Shown here one piece after another: positions 50,575 through 58,324 of a stretch of DNA of 64,000 nt. Made by a program: the position numbers and the translations under genes. Each line of letters opens with the position of its first letter. Within the stretch, counting starts at the first letter, position 1. Source of the stretch: Candidatus Obscuribacterales bacterium (GTDB lineage Bacteria > Cyanobacteriota > Vampirovibrionia > Obscuribacterales > Obscuribacteraceae); assembly GCA_019747875.1 (NCBI GenBank), contig JAIEQI010000036.1:1-64000 (forward strand), read 5' to 3'. The notes under the pieces were generated by a model that saw only the letters and a list, made by a program, of their open reading frames with translations, did no database searches and was not told where the DNA came from.

Positions 50575-51891
50575 CTAAAGACCAGTAACTCTGTTGACAA
50601 AGACTATTACGTCAGCCTGCTCTAAAACCAGGCCGTTAGCTGGTTCTCCATTGCATGCAAATGTTTGAAACTGCGTCAAATACTCTCGAATGTCCGCCGG
50701 CATCGTAGCAAGCGGCAAGACAAAACTATTGCCTACTTGTGCCAGCAAAGCCTCGATTGAGTGTTCATTGCTGTGCACATAGCGTTCGCCGGAACTGACG
50801 TAAGGACCGGAATGAGTACCCTCGTTGTACAACATCCAAATCGAAAGTACCTTGTGTGGGAGCTTCTCAGCTACCGCGGTTCCCACCGAAGGCCACATGG
50901 GAACATCGGCACCACAAAGATTGAACGACTTAAGCAAATGCGATTTTTTGCTCAGATGCATATTGTGGCCCAACAGAACAAGTTTGTCATTGTCAGCCAT
51001 TTCGGAAAGGACATTGTTTAGCAATGAACACATCAACTGTTCGCGGACTTCAAATGCGCCACAGAGTTGTTCAATTGTCGGTTCCGGGAACGCTTGCGCT
51101 GTAAATCGGAAGCTGGCTGCTAAGCACATCAAATCGCGATCGAGTTCTGCAAAAGCGGCGCTTCCTAACGCTTGGTGAAATTCGGAGGAGTGATCCACCA
51201 GGTACTGTCTTGCCTGATTTAGTCGAGTAGCCTCATCTCCACAACTTTCGTTAGGCACACGCTCAATCAAATAACGAAACTTATCAATATAAGGATGGTG
51301 ATGTAGCTGTTCAATCGTTGTCGCGATGTCTTCGTAAGCACCACCAGGACAAACGTCTATGTCGTAACCGAAAAAGCGCATGCCATTTGCGGCTGCCACG
51401 GCGAGCTTTCTCAATTGCCCAAGAAAAGCAAGTTCATGTGCACGAAATGGCTCTATGTCCATGACATGACGAGGGGCTAAGAGCCCTTGTGGAAAGTCGA
51501 TTCGATCGCTCCTCTGTGCTTGCTGGTATCCATAGAGGGCGATGGAATTCCATTGATGTTCGTCGCCTGTACGGATGTAATTGTTTATTCTCTGACCGTC
51601 CGACCGCCCGATCTCTTTGCCGATTACATTCCAGCCGCGGGTAGCCAGATACTGAATGAACAATAATTGAAAGTTGTATTTGTCCCGAATGAAATGATCA
51701 GGTTCTCCAAGGTAGACAACAAGCTTGTCGCTCAATATGTCATCCAGGCAACTGAGTGTTTTCATTTCGGAACTAAAGTTGTCCGTCGTCAAGTCTATTG
51801 GCACTGCGTGCGTTCGCGCCCATTTGACTAATGCGTTAGCACCTCCAGAAAGAGCGTACTTGATTGACGTTTGGCTAGTCATTTGCATCAC
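50575..51891 (-). CDS. Erythromycin-esterase-like protein
   Basis: 438 aa. Pattern of the EreA-like hydrolase family: VVYLGEPDHFIRDKYNFQLLFIQYLATRGWNVIGKEIGRSDG with the conserved Glu and His, and later KLVLLGHNMHLSK, equivalent to the AHNxH motif. Many members are not macrolide esterases, and here a tailoring or protective hydrolysis role is only a guess. Several N-terminal Met are possible (51891, 51888, 51882). The start overlaps the end of the PIN toxin gene by 17 bp, so it is the third gene of that operon. Confidence 0.75.
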   Translation of the reverse strand: MMQMTSQTSIKYALSGGANALVKWARTHAVPIDLTTDNFSSEMKTLSCLDDILSDKLVVYLGEPDHFIRDKYNFQLLFIQYLATRGWNVIGKEIGRSDGQRINNYIRTGDEHQWNSIALYGYQQAQRSDRIDFPQGLLAPRHVMDIEPFRAHELAFLGQLRKLAVAAANGMRFFGYDIDVCPGGAYEDIATTIEQLHHHPYIDKFRYLIERVPNESCGDEATRLNQARQYLVDHSSEFHQALGSAAFAELDRDLMCLAASFRFTAQAFPEPTIEQLCGAFEVREQLMCSLLNNVLSEMADNDKLVLLGHNMHLSKKSHLLKSFNLCGADVPMWPSVGTAVAEKLPHKVLSIWMLYNEGTHSGPYVSSGERYVHSNEHSIEALLAQVGNSFVLPLATMPADIREYLTQFQTFACNGEPANGLVLEQADVIVFVNRVTGL

Positions 51892-52474
51892 CGCCCACTG
51901 GCAAAACTTGCGGTAGATACTGCCGAGTAAGGGTCGCAGTCTGGTGCATTTTAGCAGCAGAGAGGGAATCTAAATATTGATTCCAAGTTTTCGGCGGGTT
52001 CTTCAAGCTTTGCTTGTGGCGCTTGATTGCTGCCATTACGATTGCCGGATCGAGATCGAAAATATCAGCTACAAAATCATCTGGTGCGATTGCTTCAATC
52101 CCGTATTTAGCTACATCGCCGGCGGGAAAGTCGCGCAAGTTCTCAGTCACTATGAGGCTTGCGCCAGAGCGAATTGCGCAAGCAAGCACGTGGCGATCAT
52201 CAGGATCAGGCAATTGCAATCCAGAAATTAGTTGCTCGTAGTCTTCGACAAGGCAATCACGAACATGGCTGTCCATCAGCTGCCTAGTACGTTCAAGTTG
52301 ATCCCTGCGCAAGTCTTTGCGCTCTCTTAAAAGAGCAGCAATCCATTCCTCGTGAATATCCACACTCCATTTAGCGCGAAATAAATCAGTCATCGCCAAA
52401 TGCATCAAGAGATCTCGAAGCTGTGCCGGGTAAAGAACGCAGGCGTCATAGACTACAGTAAAGCTTGACTGCAC
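51875..52474 (-). CDS. PIN-domain toxin ribonuclease
   Basis: 199 aa. PIN fold acids: D10 in VVYDACVLYP, a Glu/Asp set in the middle, DPDDRHVLACAIRSGASLIVTENLRDFP near residue 91-118. It would cleave RNA when free of its antitoxin. It begins 5 bp after the antitoxin stop. The C-terminal 60 residues (AIKRHKQSLKNPPKTWNQYLDSL) are a helical extension common in the PIN_26-like group. Confidence 0.85.
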   Translation of the reverse strand: MQSSFTVVYDACVLYPAQLRDLLMHLAMTDLFRAKWSVDIHEEWIAALLRERKDLRRDQLERTRQLMDSHVRDCLVEDYEQLISGLQLPDPDDRHVLACAIRSGASLIVTENLRDFPAGDVAKYGIEAIAPDDFVADIFDLDPAIVMAAIKRHKQSLKNPPKTWNQYLDSLSAAKMHQTATLTRQYLPQVLPVGGDAND

Positions 52475-52479
52475 TGGGT

Positions 52480-52929
52480 TTAGTACCCCATCTTCAATTC
52501 TTGAGCCTGTGCAGAAAGCTCATCTAGAGCCGCGTAGCGCTGTTCGTCAATGCGCTGCTTGTACTGCATCAGATCTTTATACAGAATACGCCTGTGCCTA
52601 CCGACTGCGCGGTAAGGAATTTGCCGACTCGACAAAAGTCCAATTAGGTAAGGACGCGAGACGTTGAGCAAATCGGCGGCCTGCTGAGTTGTAAGCTCGG
52701 CGTGAATAGGCACAACCATTACAGCGTTACCCTTTGCCGTCTCTTCGACGACCTGAACAAGAGCATTGAAAACGCTTTCGCTCAGGGGCACCTCCATGCC
52801 GCGATTGCTGGACAAAACAAACTTATCCTCATGCGAATCGCAGACCGACAGTTTTGCTTGGGTCTGTTTGGCAATTTCCACATCTGCTTCAGATGGGATC
52901 ACGGGGATCTTTTCAAGGGCGGTGCTCAT
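52480..52929 (-). CDS. HTH antitoxin (excisionase-type) of the PIN toxin
   Basis: 149 aa. C-terminal MerR/excisionase-type DNA-binding domain: LTTQQAADLLNVSRPYLIGLLSSRQIPYRAVGRHRRILYKDL, with a helical tail LDELSAQAQELKMGY that likely plugs the toxin. Immediately upstream of the toxin gene. Likely self-represses through the TATTCGCA repeats before its start. Confidence 0.83.
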   Translation of the reverse strand: MSTALEKIPVIPSEADVEIAKQTQAKLSVCDSHEDKFVLSSNRGMEVPLSESVFNALVQVVEETAKGNAVMVVPIHAELTTQQAADLLNVSRPYLIGLLSSRQIPYRAVGRHRRILYKDLMQYKQRIDEQRYAALDELSAQAQELKMGY

Positions 52930-52951
52930 GATGTTGGTCCTCTTAACAATC

Positions 52952-53004
52952 TATTCGCATTATAACAAACAATCGAAGTATTCGCAACGATATAAATATT
53001 CGCA
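52952..53004. promoter_or_regulatory. TATTCGCA iterons before the antitoxin gene
   Basis: Exact 8-bp direct repeats at 52952-52959, 52979-52986 and 52997-53004, in an AT-rich stretch between the antitoxin gene and the recombinase gene. Further CGAA/TTCG motifs recur about every 10-12 bp up to 53115. They may be antitoxin operators or accessory binding sites of the recombinase. Confidence 0.5.
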
Positions 53005-53120
53005 ACTTATCACTTATTCAAAGTTAGCGTAACAACCGAAGCCAATATATTAATCGAATCAGATAAAATAATCGATACTGACGAAATAGGCGAAGCCAAT
53101 GAAGTAAGCGAAGCGCAAAA

Positions 53121-53154
53121 TTTACTGTACAGAACAGCCCTTCTGTATAGTAAA
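53121..53154. other. Candidate recombinase core site (lox/dif-like)
   Basis: TTTACTGTACAGAA (53121-53134), 6-bp spacer CAGCCC, TTCTGTATAGTAAA (53141-53154): 14-bp arms with a single mismatch. The architecture (two inverted arms, 6-bp crossover) is that of tyrosine-recombinase sites. It lies 45 bp before the recombinase gene, where resolution sites of such transposons are expected. Confidence 0.65.
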
Positions 53155-53199
53155 CTAGTTCTCATGAACCCCGAAACGCCCAAAGTTCGTTAGGAAAAA

Positions 53200-54303
53200 A
53201 TGGAGAATCCCGGCAAGTTTACTTTACGAAAGGTGCAACCGCTCTTTAGTTCACAAGAGAACCCGCCTCATGACAGCCTAAATTATTGGATCGAGCAATT
53301 TCTTTCTCTTGCTATCCAGGATGTCAGGTCATCAGGTGTTGCCAAGAAAATCGAACTCCATCTCCACCGTTTCCAAGAGTTCACTTTGGATCGTTACGGA
53401 CACGAACGCATGTCAACATGCCTGCGCCGCGATGTCTTGTCCTGGCAGAATCATTTAATAGACCGCAAGCTCGCGCCGGCGACGATAAACAACCATCTAG
53501 CATCCTTATCCGCCTTCACCACTTGGATCATGTCCCATGACCGCAGGCTTTTCCCCTCAGGTGACCCGGCAAAAGGAATTTCTGAGCTGGGTCTGCCACC
53601 ACTTGAGCCCCGGACACTGAGCGAAGCACAAGTGCGCTCAGTAAAAAATGTCTGCGATCGCCTTGAGCGTTTCCACACTCTCAAAGGCCGCCAATGGAGC
53701 AAGTCGGAGCTTGAAACTCGCATAAAAGCAAAGGGCCGTCCTCTTCGAGACCGCGCCATTGTTTATGTTCTTCTTTCCACAGGACTCAGACGAGAAGAAC
53801 TTGTCCGTTTGAACATTGAGCAAGTCCAGCCATGTGAGCCACAAGCCTTACGCCAAGCCAAAAAAGCACGCATCCTCAACGTCAAAGGTAAAGGGAAAAC
53901 AGAACGGACTGTTTTTCTCTCAAATGATGCGCGTCTTGCGCTCGCCGACTACATAGAACTTGAACGTGTCAAAGATGCCGGCGACGATATTGCCGCACTC
54001 TTTCTTAGCGCCACTTGCGTGTCCGCCAGACGTTCAGAAGGCAGGCTCTCCCCTCAAACCATCAACAATATCCTTATACAGATCGGCCGCTGGCATGATA
54101 GTGAACTGACGCAAGCTGAGCGCCAAATCTCGCCTTTGAGACCACACGATTTGCGACACACTTTTGCCTTCCAATTGGCCAAGGCAACCGGAGCTGACGC
54201 CTACGAACTTGAACGCAGACTGGGACACAGATCACAGAGATACATTCAGCGATACACAAATCCACCTGAAGAAGTTGCTGCCACCTATGTGGAGCACTTC
54301 TAG
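53200..54303 (+). CDS. Tyrosine recombinase of the transposon
   Basis: 367 aa. SAM-like core-binding domain about 25-115 (QFLSLAIQDVRSSGVAKKIELH), then the catalytic domain with R197 (STGLRREEL), a Lys in VKGKGKTER about 229-233, H316 and R319 (RPHDLRHT), H343 (LGHRS) and nucleophile Y352 (IQRYTNP): the full R-K-HxxR-H-Y set. Likely resolves cointegrates at the palindrome 45 bp upstream. Its stop overlaps the GTG of the transposase by 1 nt, so the two are made together. Confidence 0.88.
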   Translation: MENPGKFTLRKVQPLFSSQENPPHDSLNYWIEQFLSLAIQDVRSSGVAKKIELHLHRFQEFTLDRYGHERMSTCLRRDVLSWQNHLIDRKLAPATINNHLASLSAFTTWIMSHDRRLFPSGDPAKGISELGLPPLEPRTLSEAQVRSVKNVCDRLERFHTLKGRQWSKSELETRIKAKGRPLRDRAIVYVLLSTGLRREELVRLNIEQVQPCEPQALRQAKKARILNVKGKGKTERTVFLSNDARLALADYIELERVKDAGDDIAALFLSATCVSARRSEGRLSPQTINNILIQIGRWHDSELTQAERQISPLRPHDLRHTFAFQLAKATGADAYELERRLGHRSQRYIQRYTNPPEEVAATYVEHF

Positions 54304-55772
54304 TGGAAGCCGATTCAAGCCAGTACAAGCTACTGAGTCCAAAAGAGCAAGAGCTTGCCCAAAAACGCTATCGCCTATTGCAACCATTTTTAGAGCAGGG
54401 TGTTTCGCTTTCGCGCCTGGCAGAAGAACAAAAAGTGTCTATCAGGACGCTTCGGCGCTGGATCGATTGTTACCGTCAAGGCGGTCTGTTTGGTCTAATA
54501 CGCCAGAGCCGCAGCGATAAAGGCGTGCGTCGTGCCGTAAACCCACAAGTCCAGTCCTGCATCGAAGGGCTCTGTCTCAGAAAGCCACCACCTTCGGTGG
54601 CTTTTGTCTATAGAACAGTTGTTGATATCTGCAAACACGAAGACTTACCCGTCCCCAGCTACAGTGCCGTTTACGACATCGTGAGAAAAATAGATCCGGC
54701 TCTCATCACTTTGGCTCATGAAGGCACAAAGGCTTACAAAGAAGCATTCGATTTGATTTATAGGCGTGAAGCAAAGGCTGCCAATCAAATCTGGCAAGCT
54801 GATCATACACAATTGGATTGCTGGCTTTTGGACAGCAACAAAAAAGCCAGAAAGCCCTGGCTTACTGTCATTCTTGATGACTACAGCAGAGCAGTTGCCG
54901 GTTACTTCTTATCCTTTGAAGCACCTTCAGCACTTAGAACGGCACTGGCTTTGCGCCAAGCGATTTGGCGCAAAGAAGATCCACGATGGCATGTCTATGG
55001 TATCCCGGATCAGTTTTACACAGACCACGGCAGCGACTTCACATCATTGCACATGGAACAAGTGTCAATCGATTTGAAGTTTGAACTGATATTTTCTACC
55101 GTTGGGCAGCCGCGTGGCCGCGGCAAAATGGAACGCTTTTTCGGCACAGTCAATCAACTATTTCTTCCGGGCATCCCCGGTCATGCACCAAATGGAACTA
55201 AGGACGTACAAGCAAAGTTGACACTAGACGATCTTGACCAGGCGTTCCGCACCTGGCTTTTGAATGATTATCTGAGCCGGCCACATGGCGAGACAAAAGC
55301 AGCACCACAAGAACGTTGGGAAGCTAACGGCTTCATTCCCCGTGTTCCTGAGACGTTTGAGCAGCTAGATCTTCTGCTTTTGACAGTGGCAAAAACTCGC
55401 CGGGTCCACCAAGACGGCATCCATTTTCAAGGCTTCAGGTATATGAACATAAACCTTGCTGGTTTTGTCGGCGAGTACGTTATGTTGCGCTATGACCCGC
55501 GTGACTTAGGAGAAATCATTGTTTACACTAACAACAACTTTCTCTGCCGCGCGGTATGCGCGGAACTGGCGGACCAGACGGTAAGCCTTAAATCATTGGT
55601 GAAAGCAAGAAACGAGCAACGCAAGGAATTGCGCTCAGCTATTACTAACCGGTCCGCCATTGTAGACAGGTTTCTGGGTGTTCACCAGCCAAAAGAGGCA
55701 CCAGATGTGGTGCTGGCGAAAACCGTCGCTACGAAAGGAGCCAAAAAGCTAAAACGTTATGAAAACGATTGA
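54303..55772 (+). CDS. tniA: TniA/MuA-like DDE transposase
   Basis: 489 aa, GTG start overlapping the recombinase stop. N-terminal HTH (SLSRLAEEQKVSIRTLRRWI, about 35-55), then the integrase core with D167 (QADHTQLD), D241 (YTDHGSDF) and E277 (RGKMERFF), 35 residues between the last two, and a Mu-type beta-barrel C-terminal domain. It binds the TGTGAC terminal repeats and joins them to target DNA. A terminator-like hairpin lies within its coding sequence at 54581-54604. Confidence 0.9.
   Translation: MEADSSQYKLLSPKEQELAQKRYRLLQPFLEQGVSLSRLAEEQKVSIRTLRRWIDCYRQGGLFGLIRQSRSDKGVRRAVNPQVQSCIEGLCLRKPPPSVAFVYRTVVDICKHEDLPVPSYSAVYDIVRKIDPALITLAHEGTKAYKEAFDLIYRREAKAANQIWQADHTQLDCWLLDSNKKARKPWLTVILDDYSRAVAGYFLSFEAPSALRTALALRQAIWRKEDPRWHVYGIPDQFYTDHGSDFTSLHMEQVSIDLKFELIFSTVGQPRGRGKMERFFGTVNQLFLPGIPGHAPNGTKDVQAKLTLDDLDQAFRTWLLNDYLSRPHGETKAAPQERWEANGFIPRVPETFEQLDLLLLTVAKTRRVHQDGIHFQGFRYMNINLAGFVGEYVMLRYDPRDLGEIIVYTNNNFLCRAVCAELADQTVSLKSLVKARNEQRKELRSAITNRSAIVDRFLGVHQPKEAPDVVLAKTVATKGAKKLKRYEND
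54581..54605 (+). terminator. Terminator-like hairpin inside tniA
   Basis: AAAGCCACC (54581-54589), 6-nt loop, GGTGGCTTT (54596-54604) then T: an exact 9-bp stem followed by a short T run, in codons of the transposase. It may limit read-through into tniA and tniB. Confidence 0.45.
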
Positions 55773-56577
55773 AAAGATTGGTGAGTCGGACTTCCTGATC
55801 ACGAAAGAGTACAAAAGATTTGTTGAATTCTGCGAAGCTTGCCGGCGCAATCGCTACATCGGCATGTGCTATGGATTGCCTGGCGTGGGCAAAACAATCT
55901 CCGCTCGCCATTACGCTCACAGCGATGTCCTTGAGTATTTGGCCGCCAACCCGAGAGAAGATAATCCACCGGAGGATATGAAACAGTGCCGCACTATTGT
56001 TTATACACCAACCGTAAGCAACACGCCCAAACAAATTGATGCTGAAGTGAGCAAGCTCCGGCACCATCTTAAATTCGTCGTCAGGGACGCCAATCGCGAT
56101 GAAAACTCAGAACTCAGTCATTCATTCCACACACCGGAGGATTGCACGGAGCTGATTATTGTTGACGAGGCAGATCGACTGAGGTTACAAGGACTAGAAC
56201 AAATGCGCGACATTTCCGACCGCGGGCGCATCGGACTAGTGCTAGTGGGCATGCCTGGACTTGAGAAGCGCTTGTCTCGCCATGCTCAACTCTACTCAAG
56301 AGTTGGATTTGCCCATGAATATAAGCCCCTGAGCCGTGAGGAAATGCTGTTCATTTTGGAGCACAAGTGGCGCGAACTTGGACTTACTTTGCAGCCTGAC
56401 GATTTTACCGACATGGAAGCAGTATCGGCAGTCATTCGAATCACACATGGCAACTTCAGATTGATTCAGCGTCTGTTTACGCAGATTGACCGAATACTCA
56501 AAATCAATGAGCTACGGACGATCACCACAGAAGTCGTTGACACTGCGCGAGAAAATCTCGTCATTGGGATGTCTTGA
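55759..56577 (+). CDS. tniB: TniB/TnsC-like AAA+ transposition ATPase
   Basis: 272 aa. Walker A GLPGVGKTISA, Walker B ELIIVDEADRL, and GLVLVGMPGLEKRL. Family members bind DNA with ATP and choose the target for the transposase. The start overlaps tniA by 14 bp. The stop is 26 bp before the right terminal repeat. No TniQ/TnsD partner is found downstream or elsewhere in the element. Confidence 0.9.
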   Translation: MKTIEKIGESDFLITKEYKRFVEFCEACRRNRYIGMCYGLPGVGKTISARHYAHSDVLEYLAANPREDNPPEDMKQCRTIVYTPTVSNTPKQIDAEVSKLRHHLKFVVRDANRDENSELSHSFHTPEDCTELIIVDEADRLRLQGLEQMRDISDRGRIGLVLVGMPGLEKRLSRHAQLYSRVGFAHEYKPLSREEMLFILEHKWRELGLTLQPDDFTDMEAVSAVIRITHGNFRLIQRLFTQIDRILKINELRTITTEVVDTARENLVIGMS

Positions 56578-56603
56578 TGCGACATATATCGAAGAAAAAA
56601 CAG

Positions 56604-56627
56604 TGCCAAATAATTCCGAAAGTCACA
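56604..56627 (-). repeat. Right terminal inverted repeat of the transposon
   Basis: Exact inverse of the left repeat: TGCCAAATAATTCC...AAGTCACA, followed by CTTGCG, the second copy of the candidate target duplication. The inner site ATATATCGAAGAAAA (about 56584-56598) matches the second left-end site. Confidence 0.9.
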
Positions 56628-56671
56628 CTTGCGCTAATTGTTGCGTTCGAACCATGCATTTCGCGCCCGCC

Positions 56672-56874
56672 TGTGGCCACAGGCGTAGGCCATTTTCCGC
56701 CCTATCTTTTGTGGCCACTTTGCAGGTGGCCCACAGGCGGTAGGCCATTTTCCGCCCACTTTGGCCTATCTTTTGTGGCCACTTTGCAGGTGGCCACAGG
56801 CGGTAGGCCATTTTCCGCCCACTTTGGCCTATCTTTTGTGGCCACTTTGCAGGTGGCCACAGGAGGTAGGCCAC
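56672..56874. repeat. 63-bp minisatellite
   Basis: About three copies of a 63-64-bp unit starting GTGGCCACTTTGCAG (56711, 56775, 56838) with AGGCGGTAGGCCATTTTCCG between, plus partial copies at both edges. Units are nearly identical, are rich in the palindrome GTGGCCAC, and lack the spacer diversity of CRISPR. No gene in the 56628-56961 stretch. Confidence 0.8.
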
Positions 56875-56917
56875 GTGAATATTGGTCGGAGCTGGTGAGG
56901 CAGGTTCGTTGAATCTT

Positions 56918-56954
56918 GGTTCGATCCCGGGAGCGCCGGCATCTTGCCGGCTTC
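56918..56954 (+). repeat. 37-bp dispersed repeat, copy 2
   Basis: GGTTCGATCCCGGGAGCGCC... through CCGGCTTC, an exact inverse of 24182-24218. Just beyond the end of rimM. Confidence 0.8.
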
Positions 56955-56961
56955 GATCTTT

Positions 56962-57519
56962 TTACTGTGCTTCCAGTAGACCTTCTATCTCGGCTATGAC
57001 GATCTTTCGCGCTTCCATGTCTACGGTTGGAACTATAGATTTGACGAAAGGAATCAGGATCGTCTTGCCGGGCGGATCTTGTGGTCGGCGAACTTCCAAG
57101 AGATCGTTGCCACCATATACGATGTCGACCACTTCGCCGATTTCTTCGTTCCTTTCATTGAGGACTTTCATTCCGACGAGATCTTTGATCCAGAACTCTT
57201 CTTCTTCCAGTTCTAGAATTTGATCTTCCCAGGTCAGCAACTCCGCTCCCATCAGGTGCTCGACGGATGTTCTGTCATCGTAGCCTTCGAATGTGAGGTA
57301 AAACAATTTCTTGTCGAACTCTATACTGGTTATCTCAAGATCGATTGGATGATAGTGCTTCGTTTCCTTTGTCTGCACTTTCTCAACTTCGAAAAGCAGA
57401 TCTGGGCTATTAGTTGAAGGGCGAACCTTTACTTCGCCTTTCAAACCGTGAAAACCGACAATCGTTCCAAATGGAAATGTCGGCTTTTCATTTTCCTCTG
57501 ACTCTTTCGCGGCGCTCAT
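56962..57519 (-). CDS. rimM: Ribosome maturation factor RimM
   Basis: 185 aa. Assists 16S rRNA processing in 30S assembly. N-terminal beta-barrel with PFGTIVGFHGLKGEVKVRPST and a PRC-barrel second domain with FWIKDLVGMKVLNERNEEIGEVVDIVYGGNDLLEV. The C-terminal ILIPFVKSIVP matches the family. Start overlaps the ubiX stop by 4 bp, so it is the second gene of a two-gene operon. Confidence 0.93.
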   Translation of the reverse strand: MSAAKESEENEKPTFPFGTIVGFHGLKGEVKVRPSTNSPDLLFEVEKVQTKETKHYHPIDLEITSIEFDKKLFYLTFEGYDDRTSVEHLMGAELLTWEDQILELEEEEFWIKDLVGMKVLNERNEEIGEVVDIVYGGNDLLEVRRPQDPPGKTILIPFVKSIVPTVDMEARKIVIAEIEGLLEAQ

Positions 57520-58172
57520 CCGGCAGTATCTAATGCCTTTATTGGGCGAGCATCTTCTTTCCAGCGTTTGAAGAGCTTGTGATCAAATCCGAATTGATCC
57601 AGAACTCGTCCAACCACAAAATCAACCATGTCTGAAACGCTTTGCGGCTTGTGATAAAAGCCTGGCGAAGCAGCGCACACGATTGCTCCAGCTTCCGAAA
57701 GTGTAAGCATGTTCTTGAGCTGAATTTGCCCAAACGGCATTTCACGAAGGAGAATCAGAAATGGTCGGCGCTCTTTCAGTGTGACGACTGCCGCCCTGTG
57801 GATAAGGCTTTCCGTGAGTCCAGCTGCGACAGCGCCAAGCGTGCCCAAGCTGCATGGAACGATACCCATTCCTCTGGTGCGATAAGAACCGCTCGCAACG
57901 GAGGCACCGTAATTATCTAGGCGATGCAGATTAACAGGCGAATCTGCTGGGAGACTCAAATAATTCAACATGGAAGCCTTGAGATCTTCTCCCAATGTCA
58001 GCCCCATCTCCTCCAGCATCACCTGCCGTGCACCTTTGGACACAAGCAAATCCACCGGCTGATTCACTTCCATCAAGTACTGCAACAAGCGAAGTCCATA
58101 AATGGAACCGCTAGCGCCAGTCATGGCTAAAACAAATGGCAGATCGTCTGACTCGGAATGGCTCATAGTCAA
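57516..58172 (-). CDS. ubiX: Flavin prenyltransferase UbiX
   Basis: 218 aa. Makes prenylated FMN for UbiD-type decarboxylases. FMN/prenyl motifs: FVLAMTGASGSIYGLRLL, ASGSYRTRGMGIVPCSLGTLGAVAAGLTESLIHRAA, and the late RRPFLILLREMPFGQIQLKNM. Length and order are normal. No ubiD gene is in the window. Confidence 0.93.
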   Translation of the reverse strand: MTMSHSESDDLPFVLAMTGASGSIYGLRLLQYLMEVNQPVDLLVSKGARQVMLEEMGLTLGEDLKASMLNYLSLPADSPVNLHRLDNYGASVASGSYRTRGMGIVPCSLGTLGAVAAGLTESLIHRAAVVTLKERRPFLILLREMPFGQIQLKNMLTLSEAGAIVCAASPGFYHKPQSVSDMVDFVVGRVLDQFGFDHKLFKRWKEDARPIKALDTAG

Positions 58173-58324
58173 GATTCTCCCATCTCTTGGGAGCGCTCTT
58201 TGCTATTGTGTCTTAATTTTAATTGCGAGCTTTACCAGTTTCGCTTCGCTAAGACTAGCAAGATGCGGTAAAGAATTTGTAGAAGTGGTTGATTTAGGAT
58301 CTCGAAAGCATGGTTTTGCAATCT

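Larger units (their letters stand above)
34884..56627. mobile_element. 21.7-kb TniA/TniB-type transposon with metal-resistance and borosin cargo
   Basis: Bounded by perfect 24-bp terminal inverted repeats beginning TGTGACTTTCGG (34884-34907 and, inverted, 56604-56627), flanked by a direct repeat CTTGCG (34878-34883 and 56628-56633). Both ends carry a second internal site of the form TTCGATATNTGTCNC, as in Tn7/Mu/Tn5053-type ends. The transposition genes int-tniA-tniB sit at the right end reading outward. No TniQ was seen. Cargo genes run from an ArsR regulator to a PIN toxin/antitoxin. An IS21 element is nested inside. TIR, target duplication and transposase all agree, so the boundaries are firm. 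Confidence 0.9.

Noticed and set aside
56672-56874. Possible CRISPR array
   Set aside because: Units are contiguous 63-bp tandem copies without variable spacers.
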